Shown: positions 7,755-17,060, numbered from the stretch's first letter. The stretch is DNA of 64,000 nucleotides from Kitasatospora sp. NBC_01287 (GCF_026340565.1 NZ_JAPEPB010000001.1:3138501-3202500), one strand, 5' to 3'. Numbers and translations are program-made. Notes: generated from the letters alone by a model not told the origin.

Positions 7755-8948
7755 TCAGCCCTTCACACAGACCACCTGCTTGAGGTGTGCGACCACCTCG
7801 ACCAGGTCACGCTGCTGATCCATCACCTTCTCGATGGACTTGTACGCCCCTGGGATCTCGTCCACCACACCGCTGTCCTTGCGGCACTCCACACCCCTGG
7901 TCTGCTCCTCCAGGTCCTGCGTGGTGAACCGCTTCTTCGCCGCCGTCCGGCTCATCTTCCGCCCCGCGCCGTGCGAGGCGGAGTTGAACGAGTCCAGACT
8001 GCCCAAACCGCGGACGATGTACGAACCGGTGCCCATCGAACCGGGGATGATTCCGTAGTCGCCGGAACCGGCCCGGATCGCGCCCTTGCGGGTGACCAGC
8101 AGGTCGACGCCGTCGTAGCGCTCCTCGGCGACGTAGTTGTGGTGACAGCTGATCACCGGCTCGAAGGCGACCTTCGCCTTGCGGAACTCACGGCGCAGCA
8201 CGTCCTGGAAGAGCGCCATCATCATCGCGCGGTTGCGCTTGGCGTACTCCTGGGCCCAGAAGAGGTCCTGGCGGTAGGCGTTCATCTGCGGGGTGTCCGC
8301 GATGAAGACGGCGAGGTCGCGGTCGACGATGCCCTGGTTGTGCGGCAGCGAGCGGGCCACCGTCATGTGGTGCTCCGCCAGCTCCTTGCCGATGTTGCGC
8401 GACCCGGAGTGCAGCATCAGCCAGACCGAATCGGCCTTATCTACACATACCTCCACGAAGTGGTTGCCGGATCCCAGCGTCCCCATCTGCTGCATCGCCC
8501 GCTCGCGCCGCCACTTCACCTCCGGAGCGACCTGGTCGAAGCGATCCCAGAAGTCGTCCCAGCCCGCCGTGCCGAAACCGTGCAGCGAACGCGGGTCGAC
8601 CGGCTCGCCGTGCAGGCCGCGGCCGACCGGGATCGCCTGCTCGATCTTGGAGCGCAGCCGGCTGAGGTCGTCGGGCAGGTCGCGGGCGGTGAGCGAGGTC
8701 TTCACCGCGCTCATCCCGCAGCCGATGTCCACGCCGACCGCGGCCGGGCAGACCGCGCCGTTCATCGCGATGACGGAGCCGACGGTGGCGCCCTTGCCCA
8801 GGTGGACGTCCGGCATCACGGCCAGGCCGTGCAGCCAGGGGAGGGTGGAGATGTTGCGCAGCTGCTGCATCGCGGCGCCCTCGACGGTGGCCGGGTCGGC
8901 CCACATCCGGATCGGGACGCGCGCGCCGGGTACCTCGGTGTACGACAT
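7755..8948 (-). CDS. rtcB: RNA-splicing ligase RtcB
   Basis: A 397-residue RtcB. It is a GTP- and Mn(II)-dependent ligase joining 2',3'-cyclic phosphate or 3'-phosphate ends to 5'-OH RNA ends in RNA repair. Diagnostic segments are PDVHLGKGATVGS, VGVDIGCGMSA (Mn-binding Asp/Cys), GTLGSGNHFVEV, LHSGSRNIGK, ISCHHNYV and SHGAGRKMSR, which contains the His that becomes guanylylated. The ATG at 8948 is chosen over the TTG six codons upstream, because GGGGG lies 10 nt before it. No archease or RtcA gene is beside it. The -10-like TACCCT (complement of 8982-8987) is a possible promoter. Confidence 0.95.
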   Translation of the reverse strand: MSYTEVPGARVPIRMWADPATVEGAAMQQLRNISTLPWLHGLAVMPDVHLGKGATVGSVIAMNGAVCPAAVGVDIGCGMSAVKTSLTARDLPDDLSRLRSKIEQAIPVGRGLHGEPVDPRSLHGFGTAGWDDFWDRFDQVAPEVKWRRERAMQQMGTLGSGNHFVEVCVDKADSVWLMLHSGSRNIGKELAEHHMTVARSLPHNQGIVDRDLAVFIADTPQMNAYRQDLFWAQEYAKRNRAMMMALFQDVLRREFRKAKVAFEPVISCHHNYVAEERYDGVDLLVTRKGAIRAGSGDYGIIPGSMGTGSYIVRGLGSLDSFNSASHGAGRKMSRTAAKKRFTTQDLEEQTRGVECRKDSGVVDEIPGAYKSIEKVMDQQRDLVEVVAHLKQVVCVKG

Positions 8949-9025
8949 GGTGAGACTGACCCCCAAAGGTCGACAAGATCAAGGGTAGGACCGCCACGCG
9001 AAGCATCCGGCGTGGCCCGGGAAGA

Positions 9026-9090
9026 CTGTGGCAACGAAGGGCTGTGGCAACGAAGAGCTACGGCAACGAAGGGCCGCGGGAAACGAAGAC
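9026..9090. repeat. 16-bp tandem repeat, 4 copies, upstream of rtcB
   Basis: Units ctgtggcaacgaaggg at 9026-9041, 9042-9057 (gag ending), 9058-9073 (ctacgg variant) and a diverged 17-nt copy to 9090. They lie about 80 nt upstream of the rtcB start. The whole 406-nt space between rtcB and the peptidase genes holds this array, the hairpin at 9092-9111, the terminator at 9307-9338 and otherwise nothing recognised. Confidence 0.8.
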
Positions 9091-9091
9091 C

Positions 9092-9111
9092 GCGGTAGCG
9101 AGAGCTACCGC
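9092..9111. other. 8-bp hairpin with a GAGA tetraloop
   Basis: gcggtagc-gaga-gctaccgc is a perfect stem closed by a GNRA-type loop when transcribed. It directly adjoins the 16-bp repeat array upstream of rtcB. Function unknown; a structured leader or minor terminator is possible. Confidence 0.5.
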
Positions 9112-9306
9112 AGGCGCGGCCCGGCGACGGGCTCAGGCAGCGCGGCGGCGGCGCAGCGAGGCGGGGGAAGCGGCAGGCCTCGGGGAGCGTGGAGCGCTGC
9201 TGCGCCTGCTGGTTGGCTCGACCCGCATGGTGACCGCCTCCTCTCCGTCCGTTCGGTGGTGCCCATCAACTCACGACGCGCGCGTGCCCCGCAACGGAAA
9301 TACGCC

Positions 9307-9338
9307 GGAGGCCTGGCGGGCTCGCCCGCCAGGCCTCC
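9307..9338 (-). terminator. Terminator of the M16 peptidase operon
   Basis: A perfect 14-bp stem (ggaggcctggcggg and complement) with loop ctcg, beginning 16 nt beyond the stop of the last peptidase gene. Confidence 0.85.
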
Positions 9339-9354
9339 TGATGGAGCGTCAGCC

Positions 9355-10743
9355 TCAGTTGGTGACGACCGTGACCTCGCCGATGCCCAGTTCCTTGACC
9401 GGCCCGGCGATCACCGAGGCGTCGCCGACCAGCACGGTCACCAGTCGCTCGGGCGGGAACGCGGCCACCACGGCGGCGGTGGCGGCGGCGGTGTCGAGGG
9501 CCGCCAGCTGCTGGTAGACCTCGGCCTGGAAGTCGTCGGCCAGGTGCTGCTCCACCTGGTCTGCCAGGGTGGCGGCGACCGATCCGGCGGTCTCGTACTT
9601 CAGCGGCGCGACGCCGACCAGGAACTGCACGGCCTCCTCACGCTCGCCGTCGGTGAGGCCTTCGGCGGCCAGGGTGCGCAGGATGGCCCAGGTGTCGGCC
9701 AGCGCGGGGGCGGTGGAGTCGGTGTCCACCGACCCGCTGATCGCCAGCAGCGCCCGGCCCGAGCCGTCGGCGGCGGAGCGCAGCGGCTGGGCGAAGGCCC
9801 GCACGCCGTACGTGTAGCCCTTCTCCTCGCGCAGCACCCGGTCCAGCCGGGAGGTGAGGGTGCCGCCCAGGCAGTAGGTGCCCAGGATCTGCGCGGCCCA
9901 GGCGGGGTCGTGCCGGTCGGGACCGATCCGGCCGATCAGCACCTGGGTCTGCACCGAGCCGGGCCGGTCGACGATGATCACCCGTCCGGCGTCGTCGGCG
10001 TTGACCGCGGCGCTGCCGCTGGGGGCGGCCTGCTCGCCGCTCCAGCGGCCCAGGGTGGACTCCAGCAGGGCCGGCAGGTCGGTGCCGGTCAGGTCGCCGA
10101 CGACCACCAGGGTGGCGGTGGCGGGGCGGACGTGCTCGGCGTAGAAGGCCTGGACGGCCGCGCGGTCGATCCGCTTGACCGTCTCGGCGGTGCCCGAGCG
10201 GGGGCGGGAGAGTCGGTCGGCGGCGTCGAACAGCTCGGCGTAGAGCGCCTTGGCGGCGCGCCGGGCCGGATTGGCCTGCTCGTGGACGATCTCGTCCAGC
10301 CGGTTGGCGACCAGCCGCTCGATCTCGTCGGCGGGCAGCGCGGGGGCCCGCAGCGCGTCGGCGAGCAGGCTCAGGCCGCGCTCCAGGCGGGAGACCGGGA
10401 CCTCCAGGATCACCCGGATGCACGGGTGGTCGGCGTGCGCGTCCAGGGTGGCCCCGGCCCGCTCCAGCTCGCCGGCGAACTCCTCGGCGGTGAGCGTGTC
10501 GGTGCCCTCGCTGAGCGCCCGGGCGAGGATGGTGGCCACGCCGTCCAGGCCCTCGGGCTCGGCGGCCAGCGGCGCGTCGAGCAGCACCTCGACGGCGACC
10601 AGCTGCTGCCCGGGGCGGTCGCAGTGCAGCACCGTCAGGCCGTTGGCCAGGGCGGTGCGCTCGGGTGCGGGGAACGCCCAGGGGGTGGGCGTGCCGGGCT
10701 CCGGCTGCGGGTGGAAGGTCATGGCGGGAACGTAGGCGCTCAT
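9355..10743 (-). CDS. M16 family peptidase-like protein, non-catalytic partner
   Basis: A 462-residue M16 (pitrilysin/processing peptidase) family protein. It has the conserved C-terminal region, LGGTLTSRLDRVLREEKGYTYGV, which holds the Arg/Tyr pair used for substrate binding. Where active members carry HxxEH it reads DGVATILARALSEGT, so the zinc site is absent. It is therefore probably the regulatory half of a heterodimer, like the alpha subunit of mitochondrial processing peptidase, paired with the active gene just upstream. Start ATG at 10743 overlaps the stop of the upstream gene by 4 nt (ATGA), indicating translational coupling. No signal peptide is seen. A strong terminator follows. Confidence 0.88.
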   Translation of the reverse strand: MSAYVPAMTFHPQPEPGTPTPWAFPAPERTALANGLTVLHCDRPGQQLVAVEVLLDAPLAAEPEGLDGVATILARALSEGTDTLTAEEFAGELERAGATLDAHADHPCIRVILEVPVSRLERGLSLLADALRAPALPADEIERLVANRLDEIVHEQANPARRAAKALYAELFDAADRLSRPRSGTAETVKRIDRAAVQAFYAEHVRPATATLVVVGDLTGTDLPALLESTLGRWSGEQAAPSGSAAVNADDAGRVIIVDRPGSVQTQVLIGRIGPDRHDPAWAAQILGTYCLGGTLTSRLDRVLREEKGYTYGVRAFAQPLRSAADGSGRALLAISGSVDTDSTAPALADTWAILRTLAAEGLTDGEREEAVQFLVGVAPLKYETAGSVAATLADQVEQHLADDFQAEVYQQLAALDTAAATAAVVAAFPPERLVTVLVGDASVIAGPVKELGIGEVTVVTN

Positions 10744-12098
10744 GCGGCGTCCTCCTCGGCGGCGCCGGCGGCGTCAGCGTCGGCGGCGTCGTGGTCAGCG
10801 GTGGCGGGGAGCGGCTCGTAGACCAGGACCGCTCGGTTGTCGGGACGCAGGTGGGCGGCGGCGACCGCCTTGACCTCCTCGGCGGTGACGTCGAGCACCT
10901 TGGCGAGGGCGCTGTTCACCAGCTTGGGATCGCCGAACAGGACGGCGTAGCGGCAGAGTTCGTCCGCCCGACCGGCGACCGTGGTGAGCCGGTCCAGCCA
11001 CTCGCGTTCGATCTGGGCCTGCGCGCGCTCCAGTTCGGCCGCGGTGGGGCCCTCGGCGGCGAAGCGGGCCAGTTCCTCGTCGACGGCGATCTCGATCTGC
11101 GCGATGGTGGCCTCGCCCGAGGTCTTGACGTCCAGCCAGCCCAGCGAGGGGGCGCCGGCCAGCCGCAGCAGGCCGAAGCCGGCCGAGACGGCGGTTCGGT
11201 CGCGGCGGACCAGCCGGTTGTAGAGGCGGCTGGACTCGCCGGAGCCGAGCACGGTGAGCGCCAGGTCGGCGGCGTCGGCCTCGCGGGTGCCGTCCTGCGG
11301 CAGCCGGTAGGCGGCCATCAGCGCGCGGGACGGGACCTCCTCCTCGACCAGCTCGCGGACCTCCTCGCCCATGATGTCGGGCAGCGCGCCGTCGCGCGGG
11401 GGCTGCTTGCCGTCGTGGGCGGGGATGCTGCCGAAGTACTTCTCGACCCAGGCGACGGTCTGCTCGGGGTCGATGTCGCCGACCACCGAGAGCACCGCGT
11501 TGTTGGGCGCGTAGTAGGTGCGGAAGAACGCCCGGGCGTCCTCCAGGGTGGCGGCGTCCAGATCGGTCATCGAGCCGATCGGGGTGTGGTGGTACGGGTG
11601 GTCGCCGGGGAAGGAGAGCGCGGTGAGCTTCTCGAAGGCGGTGCCGTAGGGCACGTTGTCGTAGCGCTGGCGGCGCTCGTTCTTGACCACGTCGCGCTGG
11701 TTCTCCATCGACGCGTCGTCGAGGGCGGCCAGCAGCGATCCCATCCGGTCGGCCTCCAGCCAGAGGGCGAGCTCCAGCTGGTGGGTCGGCATGGTCTCGA
11801 AGTAGTTGGTGCGCTCGAAGCTGGTGGTGCCGTTGAGCGAACCGCCGGCGCCCTGGACCAGTTCGAAGTGCCCGTTGTTGGAGACGTTGGCGGAGCCCTG
11901 GAACATCAGGTGCTCGAAGAGGTGCGCCAGCCCGGTACGGCCCTTCACCTCGTGGCGGGAGCCCACGTCGTACCAGAGGCAGACGGCGGCGACCGGGGTG
12001 AGGTGGTCCTCGGAGAGCACCACGCGCAGGCCGTTGGCCAGGCGGTGCTCGGTGATGGCGATGCCTCCGTTGTCGGAGGCGGAGGCCGGGTTGGCCAT
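10740..12098 (-). CDS. M16 family zinc metallopeptidase, catalytic subunit
   Basis: A 452-residue insulinase-family peptidase with an intact inverted zinc motif HLFEH at residues 59-63. The likely third ligand is Glu141 in VVKNERR. The C-terminal half keeps GSGESSRLYNRLVRRDR. The family degrades or processes peptides in a clam-shell chamber, often as a pair of one active and one inactive chain, matching the coupled downstream gene. The C-terminus ends in an Ala/Asp/Glu-rich tail. Start ATG at 12098 has GGAAGGA about 10 nt upstream. No secretion signal is seen. It is divergent from parC across 263 nt, which hold the promoters of both. Confidence 0.92.
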   Translation of the reverse strand: MANPASASDNGGIAITEHRLANGLRVVLSEDHLTPVAAVCLWYDVGSRHEVKGRTGLAHLFEHLMFQGSANVSNNGHFELVQGAGGSLNGTTSFERTNYFETMPTHQLELALWLEADRMGSLLAALDDASMENQRDVVKNERRQRYDNVPYGTAFEKLTALSFPGDHPYHHTPIGSMTDLDAATLEDARAFFRTYYAPNNAVLSVVGDIDPEQTVAWVEKYFGSIPAHDGKQPPRDGALPDIMGEEVRELVEEEVPSRALMAAYRLPQDGTREADAADLALTVLGSGESSRLYNRLVRRDRTAVSAGFGLLRLAGAPSLGWLDVKTSGEATIAQIEIAVDEELARFAAEGPTAAELERAQAQIEREWLDRLTTVAGRADELCRYAVLFGDPKLVNSALAKVLDVTAEEVKAVAAAHLRPDNRAVLVYEPLPATADHDAADADAAGAAEEDAA

Positions 12099-12361
12099 GC
12101 GCTCGGGTCCTTCCCGTCAGGTTGGGGTCGGGGGGAACGTCGGGTCGTGCGGTCCCCATTGTGGTGTAACGCGTACGGTGCCGGGATGTGTCCGCGCGCG
12201 CTGCCCGTTCGCCAGCGGCGGAAGCCGTACCGGCCCGGTGGGAGCCGCCGGGTGGCGGCCCTTGACCGGGGGTGTCCGCGCGAGGGTCCACAATGGGGGG
12301 CGCCGTATCCCCCGGTGACGACATGTGAAGCAGCTGACAGACGCAAGGGAGCCCCGCCGCG

Positions 12362-14812
12362 ATGGCCCGCCGCAGTTCGCCGACCCCGCCGCCCGGAGAC
12401 TTCGAGGAGCGGATCCTCGATGTCGACGTCGTGGACGAGATGCAGGGTTCCTTCCTTGAGTACGCCTACTCGGTGATCTACTCGCGCGCTTTGCCGGACG
12501 CGCGCGACGGTCTCAAGCCGGTGCACCGGCGCATCCTCTACCAGGCCAACGAGATGGGCCTGCGCCCGGAGCGCGCGCACGTGAAGTGCGCGCGGGTGGT
12601 CGGCGAGGTGATGGGTCGACTGCATCCGCACGGGGATGCCTCGATCTACGACTCGATCGTCCGGATGGCGCAGCCGTTCTCGATGCGCGTGCCGCTGATC
12701 GACGGTCACGGCAACTTCGGTTCGCTGGGCAACGACGACCCACCGGCCGCGATGCGGTACACGGAGTCGCGGCTGACCGCCGCCTCGATGGCGCTGGTGG
12801 AGTCGATCCACGAGGAGACCGTCGACTTCGGGCCGAACTACGACGGCAGCGAGCAGGAGCCGGTGGTGCTCCCGGCGGCTTTCCCGAACCTGCTGGTCAA
12901 CGGCGCCACCGGGATCGCGGTCGGCATGGCGACCAACATGCCGCCGCACAACCTGAGCGAGGTGGTCGCGGCCGCCCGGCACCTGATCAAGCATCCGAAC
13001 GCCGACCTCGACACCCTGATGCGCTTCATCCCCGGTCCCGACCTGCCGACCGGCGGCCGGATCGTGGGCCTGTCGGGCATCCGGGACGCCTACGAGAGCG
13101 GCCGCGGCACCTTCAAGATCCGCGCCACCTGCACGGTGGAGAACGTCTCCGCGCGCCGCAAGGGCATCGTGGTGACCGAGCTGCCCTTCTCGGTCGGCCC
13201 GGAGAAGGTGATCGCCAAGATCAAGGACCTGGTCAACGCCAAGAAGCTGCAGGGCATCGCGGACGTCAAGGACCTGACCGACCGTGAGCACGGGCTGCGG
13301 CTGGTGATCGAGGTCAAGAACGGCTTCGTCCCCGAGGCGCTGCTGGAGCAGCTCTTCAAGCTGACGCCGCTGGAGGAGAACTTCGGCATCAACAACGTGG
13401 CGCTGGTGGACGGCCAGCCGCTGACGCTGGGGCTGAAGGAGTTGCTGGAGGTCTACGTCGACCACCGCTTCGAGGTGGTCCGCCGGCGCAGCGAGTTCCG
13501 CCGCCGCAAGCGGCAGGAGCGGCTGCACCTGGTCGAGGGCCTGCTGGTGGCACTGGTCGACATCGACGAGGTCATCGCGCTGATCCGGTCCAGCGACAAC
13601 GCGACCCAGGCGAAGGAGCGCCTGATGGAGCGCTTCTCGCTCTCCGAGACGCAGACCGCCTACATCCTGGACACCCCGCTGCGCCGGCTCACCCGCTTCG
13701 ACCGGGTCGAGCTGGAGGCGGAGCAGACCAAGCTGCTCACCGAGATCGCCGAGCTGACCGAGATCCTGGAGTCGGACAGCAGGCTGCGCGGCGTGGTCTC
13801 GGGCGAGCTGGGCGCGGTGGCCAAGCAGTTCGGCACCGAGCGGCGCACGGTGCTGCTGGAGGCCGGCGCGGTGCCCTCGGCGGCGCTCATGGTGCCGCTG
13901 GAGGTGGCGGACGACCCGTGCCGGGTGCTGCTCTCCGCCACCGGCCTGCTGGCCCGCACGGCGGACGGCGCGGCCGGGCCGGTGCTCGAAGGCCGGGCCA
14001 AGCACGACGTGGTCGTCTCCGCGGTGCCGGCCACCGCGCGCGGCGACGTCGGCGCGGTGACCTCGGCCGGGCGGGTGCTGCGGCTGCCGGTGATCGATCT
14101 GCCCTCGCTGCCGCCGCAACCGACCCTGTCGCTGGCCGGCGGGGCCCAGGTGTCGGAGTTCCTGAAGCTCGACGCCGGTGAGCGGCTGATCGCGCTGACC
14201 ACCTTGGACGAGTCCTCGCCGGGCCTGGCACTCGGCACGGTGCAGGGGGTGGTCAAGCGGGTGGTCCCGGAGTGGCCGGCCAACAAGGACGAGTTCGAGG
14301 TGATCGCGCTCAAGGACGGCGACGAGCTGGTGGGCGCCATCGAACTGCGCACCGGCGAGGAGGAGCTGGTCTTCATCACCAGCGACGCCCAGCTGCTGCG
14401 CTACCCGGCGGGCCAGGTCAGGCCGCAGGGCCGCCCGGCCGGCGGGATGGCCGGGATCAAGCTGACGGACGGGGCGCGGGTGCTCTCGTTCACCGCGGTG
14501 GATCCGGCCGCGGACGCCGTGGTGGTCTCGGTGGCGGGTGCCTCGGGCACGCTCACGGGTGAGGCGCAGACCAGTTGGAAGGTCACGCCGTTCGAGCTGT
14601 ACCCGCGCAAGGGGCGGGCCACCGGCGGTGTGCGCTGCCAGCGCTTCCTGCGCGGTGAGGACGCGTTGGCCTTCGCCTGGGCGGGCCCGGCACCGGCCCG
14701 CGGCGCGGCGGCGAACGGTTCGCCGGTCGCCCTGCCCGAGCGCGACCCGCGCCGCGACGGCTCGGGCACACCGGTGACCACGGCGCTGGCAGCGGTGGCC
14801 GGACCCGCCTGA
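12362..14812 (+). CDS. parC: Topoisomerase IV subunit A (GyrA/ParC family)
   Basis: An 816-residue type IIA topoisomerase A subunit; with ParE it decatenates daughter chromosomes. The catalytic tyrosine is Tyr133 in AAMRYTES. The quinolone-determining segment [10 protein letters not shown] has Ala93 where E. coli GyrA has Ser83, a substitution linked to lower intrinsic quinolone susceptibility in mycobacterial GyrA. The C-terminal half is a beta-pinwheel, degenerate relative to GyrA. I call it ParC and not GyrA because of its length, the context with parE 8 kb away, and the absence of a neighbouring gyrB. ATG at 12362 follows AAGGGAG at 12345-12351. Confidence 0.9.
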   Translation: MARRSSPTPPPGDFEERILDVDVVDEMQGSFLEYAYSVIYSRALPDARDGLKPVHRRILYQANEMGLRPERAHVKCARVVGEVMGRLHPHGDASIYDSIVRMAQPFSMRVPLIDGHGNFGSLGNDDPPAAMRYTESRLTAASMALVESIHEETVDFGPNYDGSEQEPVVLPAAFPNLLVNGATGIAVGMATNMPPHNLSEVVAAARHLIKHPNADLDTLMRFIPGPDLPTGGRIVGLSGIRDAYESGRGTFKIRATCTVENVSARRKGIVVTELPFSVGPEKVIAKIKDLVNAKKLQGIADVKDLTDREHGLRLVIEVKNGFVPEALLEQLFKLTPLEENFGINNVALVDGQPLTLGLKELLEVYVDHRFEVVRRRSEFRRRKRQERLHLVEGLLVALVDIDEVIALIRSSDNATQAKERLMERFSLSETQTAYILDTPLRRLTRFDRVELEAEQTKLLTEIAELTEILESDSRLRGVVSGELGAVAKQFGTERRTVLLEAGAVPSAALMVPLEVADDPCRVLLSATGLLARTADGAAGPVLEGRAKHDVVVSAVPATARGDVGAVTSAGRVLRLPVIDLPSLPPQPTLSLAGGAQVSEFLKLDAGERLIALTTLDESSPGLALGTVQGVVKRVVPEWPANKDEFEVIALKDGDELVGAIELRTGEEELVFITSDAQLLRYPAGQVRPQGRPAGGMAGIKLTDGARVLSFTAVDPAADAVVVSVAGASGTLTGEAQTSWKVTPFELYPRKGRATGGVRCQRFLRGEDALAFAWAGPAPARGAAANGSPVALPERDPRRDGSGTPVTTALAAVAGPA

Positions 14813-14854
14813 CGTCGCCTTATGCCCCCACCCGGGCACCGGACCGCACGGCGG

Positions 14855-14867
14855 TAGGGTGCCCGGG
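14855..14867 (+). promoter_or_regulatory. Putative leaderless -10 element for the Apd1-like gene
   Basis: TAGGGT at 14855-14860, a good TAnnnT match, is separated by 6 nt from the GTG at 14867. There is no Shine-Dalgarno sequence. The -35 region is unconvincing. Confidence 0.5.
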
Positions 14868-15775
14868 TGAGCATCTGTACGAGTCTCTCCACCGAGCTGG
14901 CCGAGCCGCTGGCCGCCACCGCCGCCACCGCCACCACCTGGCTGCTGATCGAGCAGAGCGGCCCGTGGGGGGCGAAGGCCATGACCGAGAGCCACCTCGA
15001 CGCCGGGCTGGGCCGCGCGCTGGACGCCGCCTGCGAGGGCACCGGGGTGCGGGTGGCGCTGATCCGCCGTCCGGGCCGGCACGCCGACGACCGCCCGGCG
15101 GCCCGGCACCAGGTGATCCTGGCGCACACGGCGCCCGGCCGGGGGTGGGTACGTCGCACCGACGTGGCGGACGTGGCCGAGCTGCTGACGCTGGACCTGG
15201 CCGCGGCGGGCGCGGGTGAGCACGGCGGCTTCGGGGTGCCGCACACCGGCGGCCCGCTGGCCCTGGTGTGCACCAACGGACGCCGCGACCGCTGCTGCGC
15301 GCTGCTCGGCCGCCCGCTGGCCACCGAGCTGGCGGCCGCGGGGCACAGCGAGGTCTGGGAGGTCACCCACCTGGGCGGCCACCGCTTCTCCCCCACCATG
15401 CTGGTGCTGCCGTACGGCTACGCGTACGGGCGGCTGACCGACACCTCGGCCAAGGAGGTGCTGGCGGCCACCGCGGCCGGGCGGATGGCACCGCTCTGGT
15501 CGCGCGGGCGCTCCTGCTACGACCGGCCGGCCCAGGCCGCCGAGCAGGCCGTGCGCGAGCTGATCGAGGAGAGTGCCGCGGAGGCGCTGAGCGTGGTCCA
15601 GGAGCCGCTGGCGGCCGGCGAGTGGCGGTGCCGGGTGCGCCACGCCGACGGCCGCGCGTGGCTGGTCGAGGTGGTGCGGGGGCTGAGCGAGCCGCCCCGC
15701 CCGGAGAGCTGCGCCAAGGCCCCGGGCACACCGGTGCGGATGGACGTGCGGTCGGTGGTGGCCGACCGGAGCTGA
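14867..15775 (+). CDS. Sucrase/ferredoxin-like (Apd1-type) [2Fe-2S] protein
   Basis: A 302-residue protein of the sucraseferredoxin-like family, with a thioredoxin-like ferredoxin domain. Cys135 and Cys144 (C-x8-C in VCTNGRRDRCCA) with His168 and His172 (H-x3-H in THLGGHRF) reproduce the ligand spacing I recall for yeast Apd1. That family binds a non-Rieske [2Fe-2S] cluster with two Cys and two His. A redox or stress role is likely, but the electron partners are unknown. A C-terminal domain (about 225-300) is unrecognised. GTG at 14867 is taken as start because of the -10-like TAGGGT placed for leaderless expression. It follows parC by 54 nt but probably has its own promoter. Confidence 0.82.
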   Translation: MSICTSLSTELAEPLAATAATATTWLLIEQSGPWGAKAMTESHLDAGLGRALDAACEGTGVRVALIRRPGRHADDRPAARHQVILAHTAPGRGWVRRTDVADVAELLTLDLAAAGAGEHGGFGVPHTGGPLALVCTNGRRDRCCALLGRPLATELAAAGHSEVWEVTHLGGHRFSPTMLVLPYGYAYGRLTDTSAKEVLAATAAGRMAPLWSRGRSCYDRPAQAAEQAVRELIEESAAEALSVVQEPLAAGEWRCRVRHADGRAWLVEVVRGLSEPPRPESCAKAPGTPVRMDVRSVVADRS

Positions 15776-16010
15776 CGGCAGGCCGTCACCGACGGTGCAC
15801 CCCCGGTCGGCGCAGTCCACGACGCGGGCGGGCTCGCGGTCTGCTTAGCGTGGCGGCCGTGGGACCCCACCCACGCGAACGGCCTGCCGCCCGCTCCGTT
15901 CCCGGAGCCGGCGGGGGGCCGCGGACCTCGCAGTGCGTGCGGGACGGGGCCGTCTCGGTCCGTCCCGCCGTCCCGGCTCCGGCCGGGCGCACGGAAGGAA
16001 TGCACCGGAA
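15776..16010 (+). promoter_or_regulatory. Long 5' region of the NlpC/P60 gene
   Basis: 235 nt with a possible -10 TAGCGT at 15846-15851, which would give a 5' leader of about 155 nt. The leader is rich in short inverted segments. I looked for the c-di-AMP (ydaO) riboswitch often placed before actinobacterial cell-wall hydrolase genes and could not match its conserved blocks. GGAAGGA at 15993-15999 is the likely ribosome-binding site. Confidence 0.3.
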
Positions 16011-17051
16011 ATGAAGCCGGACCTGAACCCGGACCTGACCTCGGCCGACCCGATAGCCGACCGGCCCGAACCCGACCAGGACGCGACGACCGCCTGCGCT
16101 CCGCCGCCCGAGGAGGGTCCGCACCACCGGGCCGGCCGACTGCGGCAGCGGGTCGGCCTGGCGGCGGCGATCGTCGCGGGCGCCGGATCGATCGGCCTGG
16201 GCGCCGACCTGGCGAGCGCGGCCCCGCTGCCCGAGCACCTTGCCTCGCCCCCTGGCCTGGTCAGCACCGACGACCCGGCGAACGGGGACGATGACGCGGC
16301 CGACGGCACCGCCACCACCGGCGACGACCAGAGCGCCGACGACTCGGGCTCGGACGACCAGGGCTACGGCGACCGGAGCGCCACAGACGACAGCTCCGAC
16401 ACCCCCGACACCCCCGACAGCCCCGACACCTCCACCGGTGAACTCAACGGGGACATCGAGCAGGGCTGGGACGGCTCGGTCTACTGGTTCCAGAACAGCA
16501 GCGGCGAGTGGCGCTACACCAGCCACCGCGACATCTACCTGAACCGGATCGACTCGGCCGAGGACAGCGGCTCCGCCGACAGCGGCGACACCGCCAGCGA
16601 CCGGTCCGTCGCGGCCACCAGTGCCGGCTCGGACGCCTCGGACACCTCCGACGCCTCCGACGCCTCCGACGCCTCCGACGCCTCGGGCGGCGAGGTCGAG
16701 AGCGCCGTCGGCTTCGCCCAGGCCCAGCTCGGCAAGCCCTTCGTCTGGGGCGGCAACGGCCCGAACGGCTACGACTGCTCCGGCCTCACCCAGCAGTCCT
16801 ACCGGCACGCCGGCGTCTCGCTGCCCCGGATCGCCGACGACCAGTACGGCGCCACCACCCCGGTGAGCGCGAGCCGCATGCAGCGCGGCGACCTGCTCTT
16901 CTGGTCCTCGGACGGCAGCGTCAGCGGGATCCACCACGTCGCGCTCTACCTCGGCGGCAACCGCTACATCGAGGCCGCGCACGCCGGCACCAACGTCCGG
17001 ACCGCCACGTTGAACAGCGGGTACCGCCCGGACTTCATCGGTCGCCCCTGA
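16011..17051 (+). CDS. Secreted C40 (NlpC/P60) peptidoglycan hydrolase
   Basis: A 346-residue exported protein. Residues about 41-70 form a signal segment (RLRQRVGLAAAIVAGAG... ending LASAAP). It is followed by an acidic, Ser/Thr/Asp-rich linker to about residue 228 that includes SDASD repeats and a small aromatic segment (GWDGSVYWFQ). The C-terminal NlpC/P60 domain has the catalytic Cys256 (YDCSGL), His309 (IHHVALYLGG) and a third polar residue near His324. It should cleave peptide stems in the cell wall. ATG at 16011 is used; an ATG at 16000 opens only a four-codon frame. It is monocistronic, with a very strong terminator. Confidence 0.9.
   Translation: MKPDLNPDLTSADPIADRPEPDQDATTACAPPPEEGPHHRAGRLRQRVGLAAAIVAGAGSIGLGADLASAAPLPEHLASPPGLVSTDDPANGDDDAADGTATTGDDQSADDSGSDDQGYGDRSATDDSSDTPDTPDSPDTSTGELNGDIEQGWDGSVYWFQNSSGEWRYTSHRDIYLNRIDSAEDSGSADSGDTASDRSVAATSAGSDASDTSDASDASDASDASGGEVESAVGFAQAQLGKPFVWGGNGPNGYDCSGLTQQSYRHAGVSLPRIADDQYGATTPVSASRMQRGDLLFWSSDGSVSGIHHVALYLGGNRYIEAAHAGTNVRTATLNSGYRPDFIGRP
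16629..16682 (+). repeat. 9-bp in-frame repeat encoding SDA units
   Basis: Six 9-nt units of the form tc[cg]gacgcc inside the hydrolase gene encode the SDASDTSDASDASDASDA linker. Being in frame, copy-number change would only alter linker length. Confidence 0.85.
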
Positions 17052-17060
17052 TCCGCGCGC

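Noticed and set aside
9026..9090. Possible CRISPR array
   Set aside because: The units are contiguous 16-mers without spacers, and no cas genes are present; it is a simple tandem repeat.
11945..15820. Very long minus-strand open frame opposite parC and the Apd1-like gene
   Set aside because: It is antisense to two well-recognised genes, and its translation is Arg/Gly/Pro/His noise. High GC removes stop codons in such frames.
15846..16010. ydaO (c-di-AMP) riboswitch before the NlpC/P60 gene
   Set aside because: The context is right, but the conserved sequence blocks of that riboswitch are not found in the leader.
16000..16014. Alternative start for the NlpC/P60 hydrolase at ATG 16000
   Set aside because: It opens a frame of only four codons before a stop; the hydrolase frame starts at 16011.
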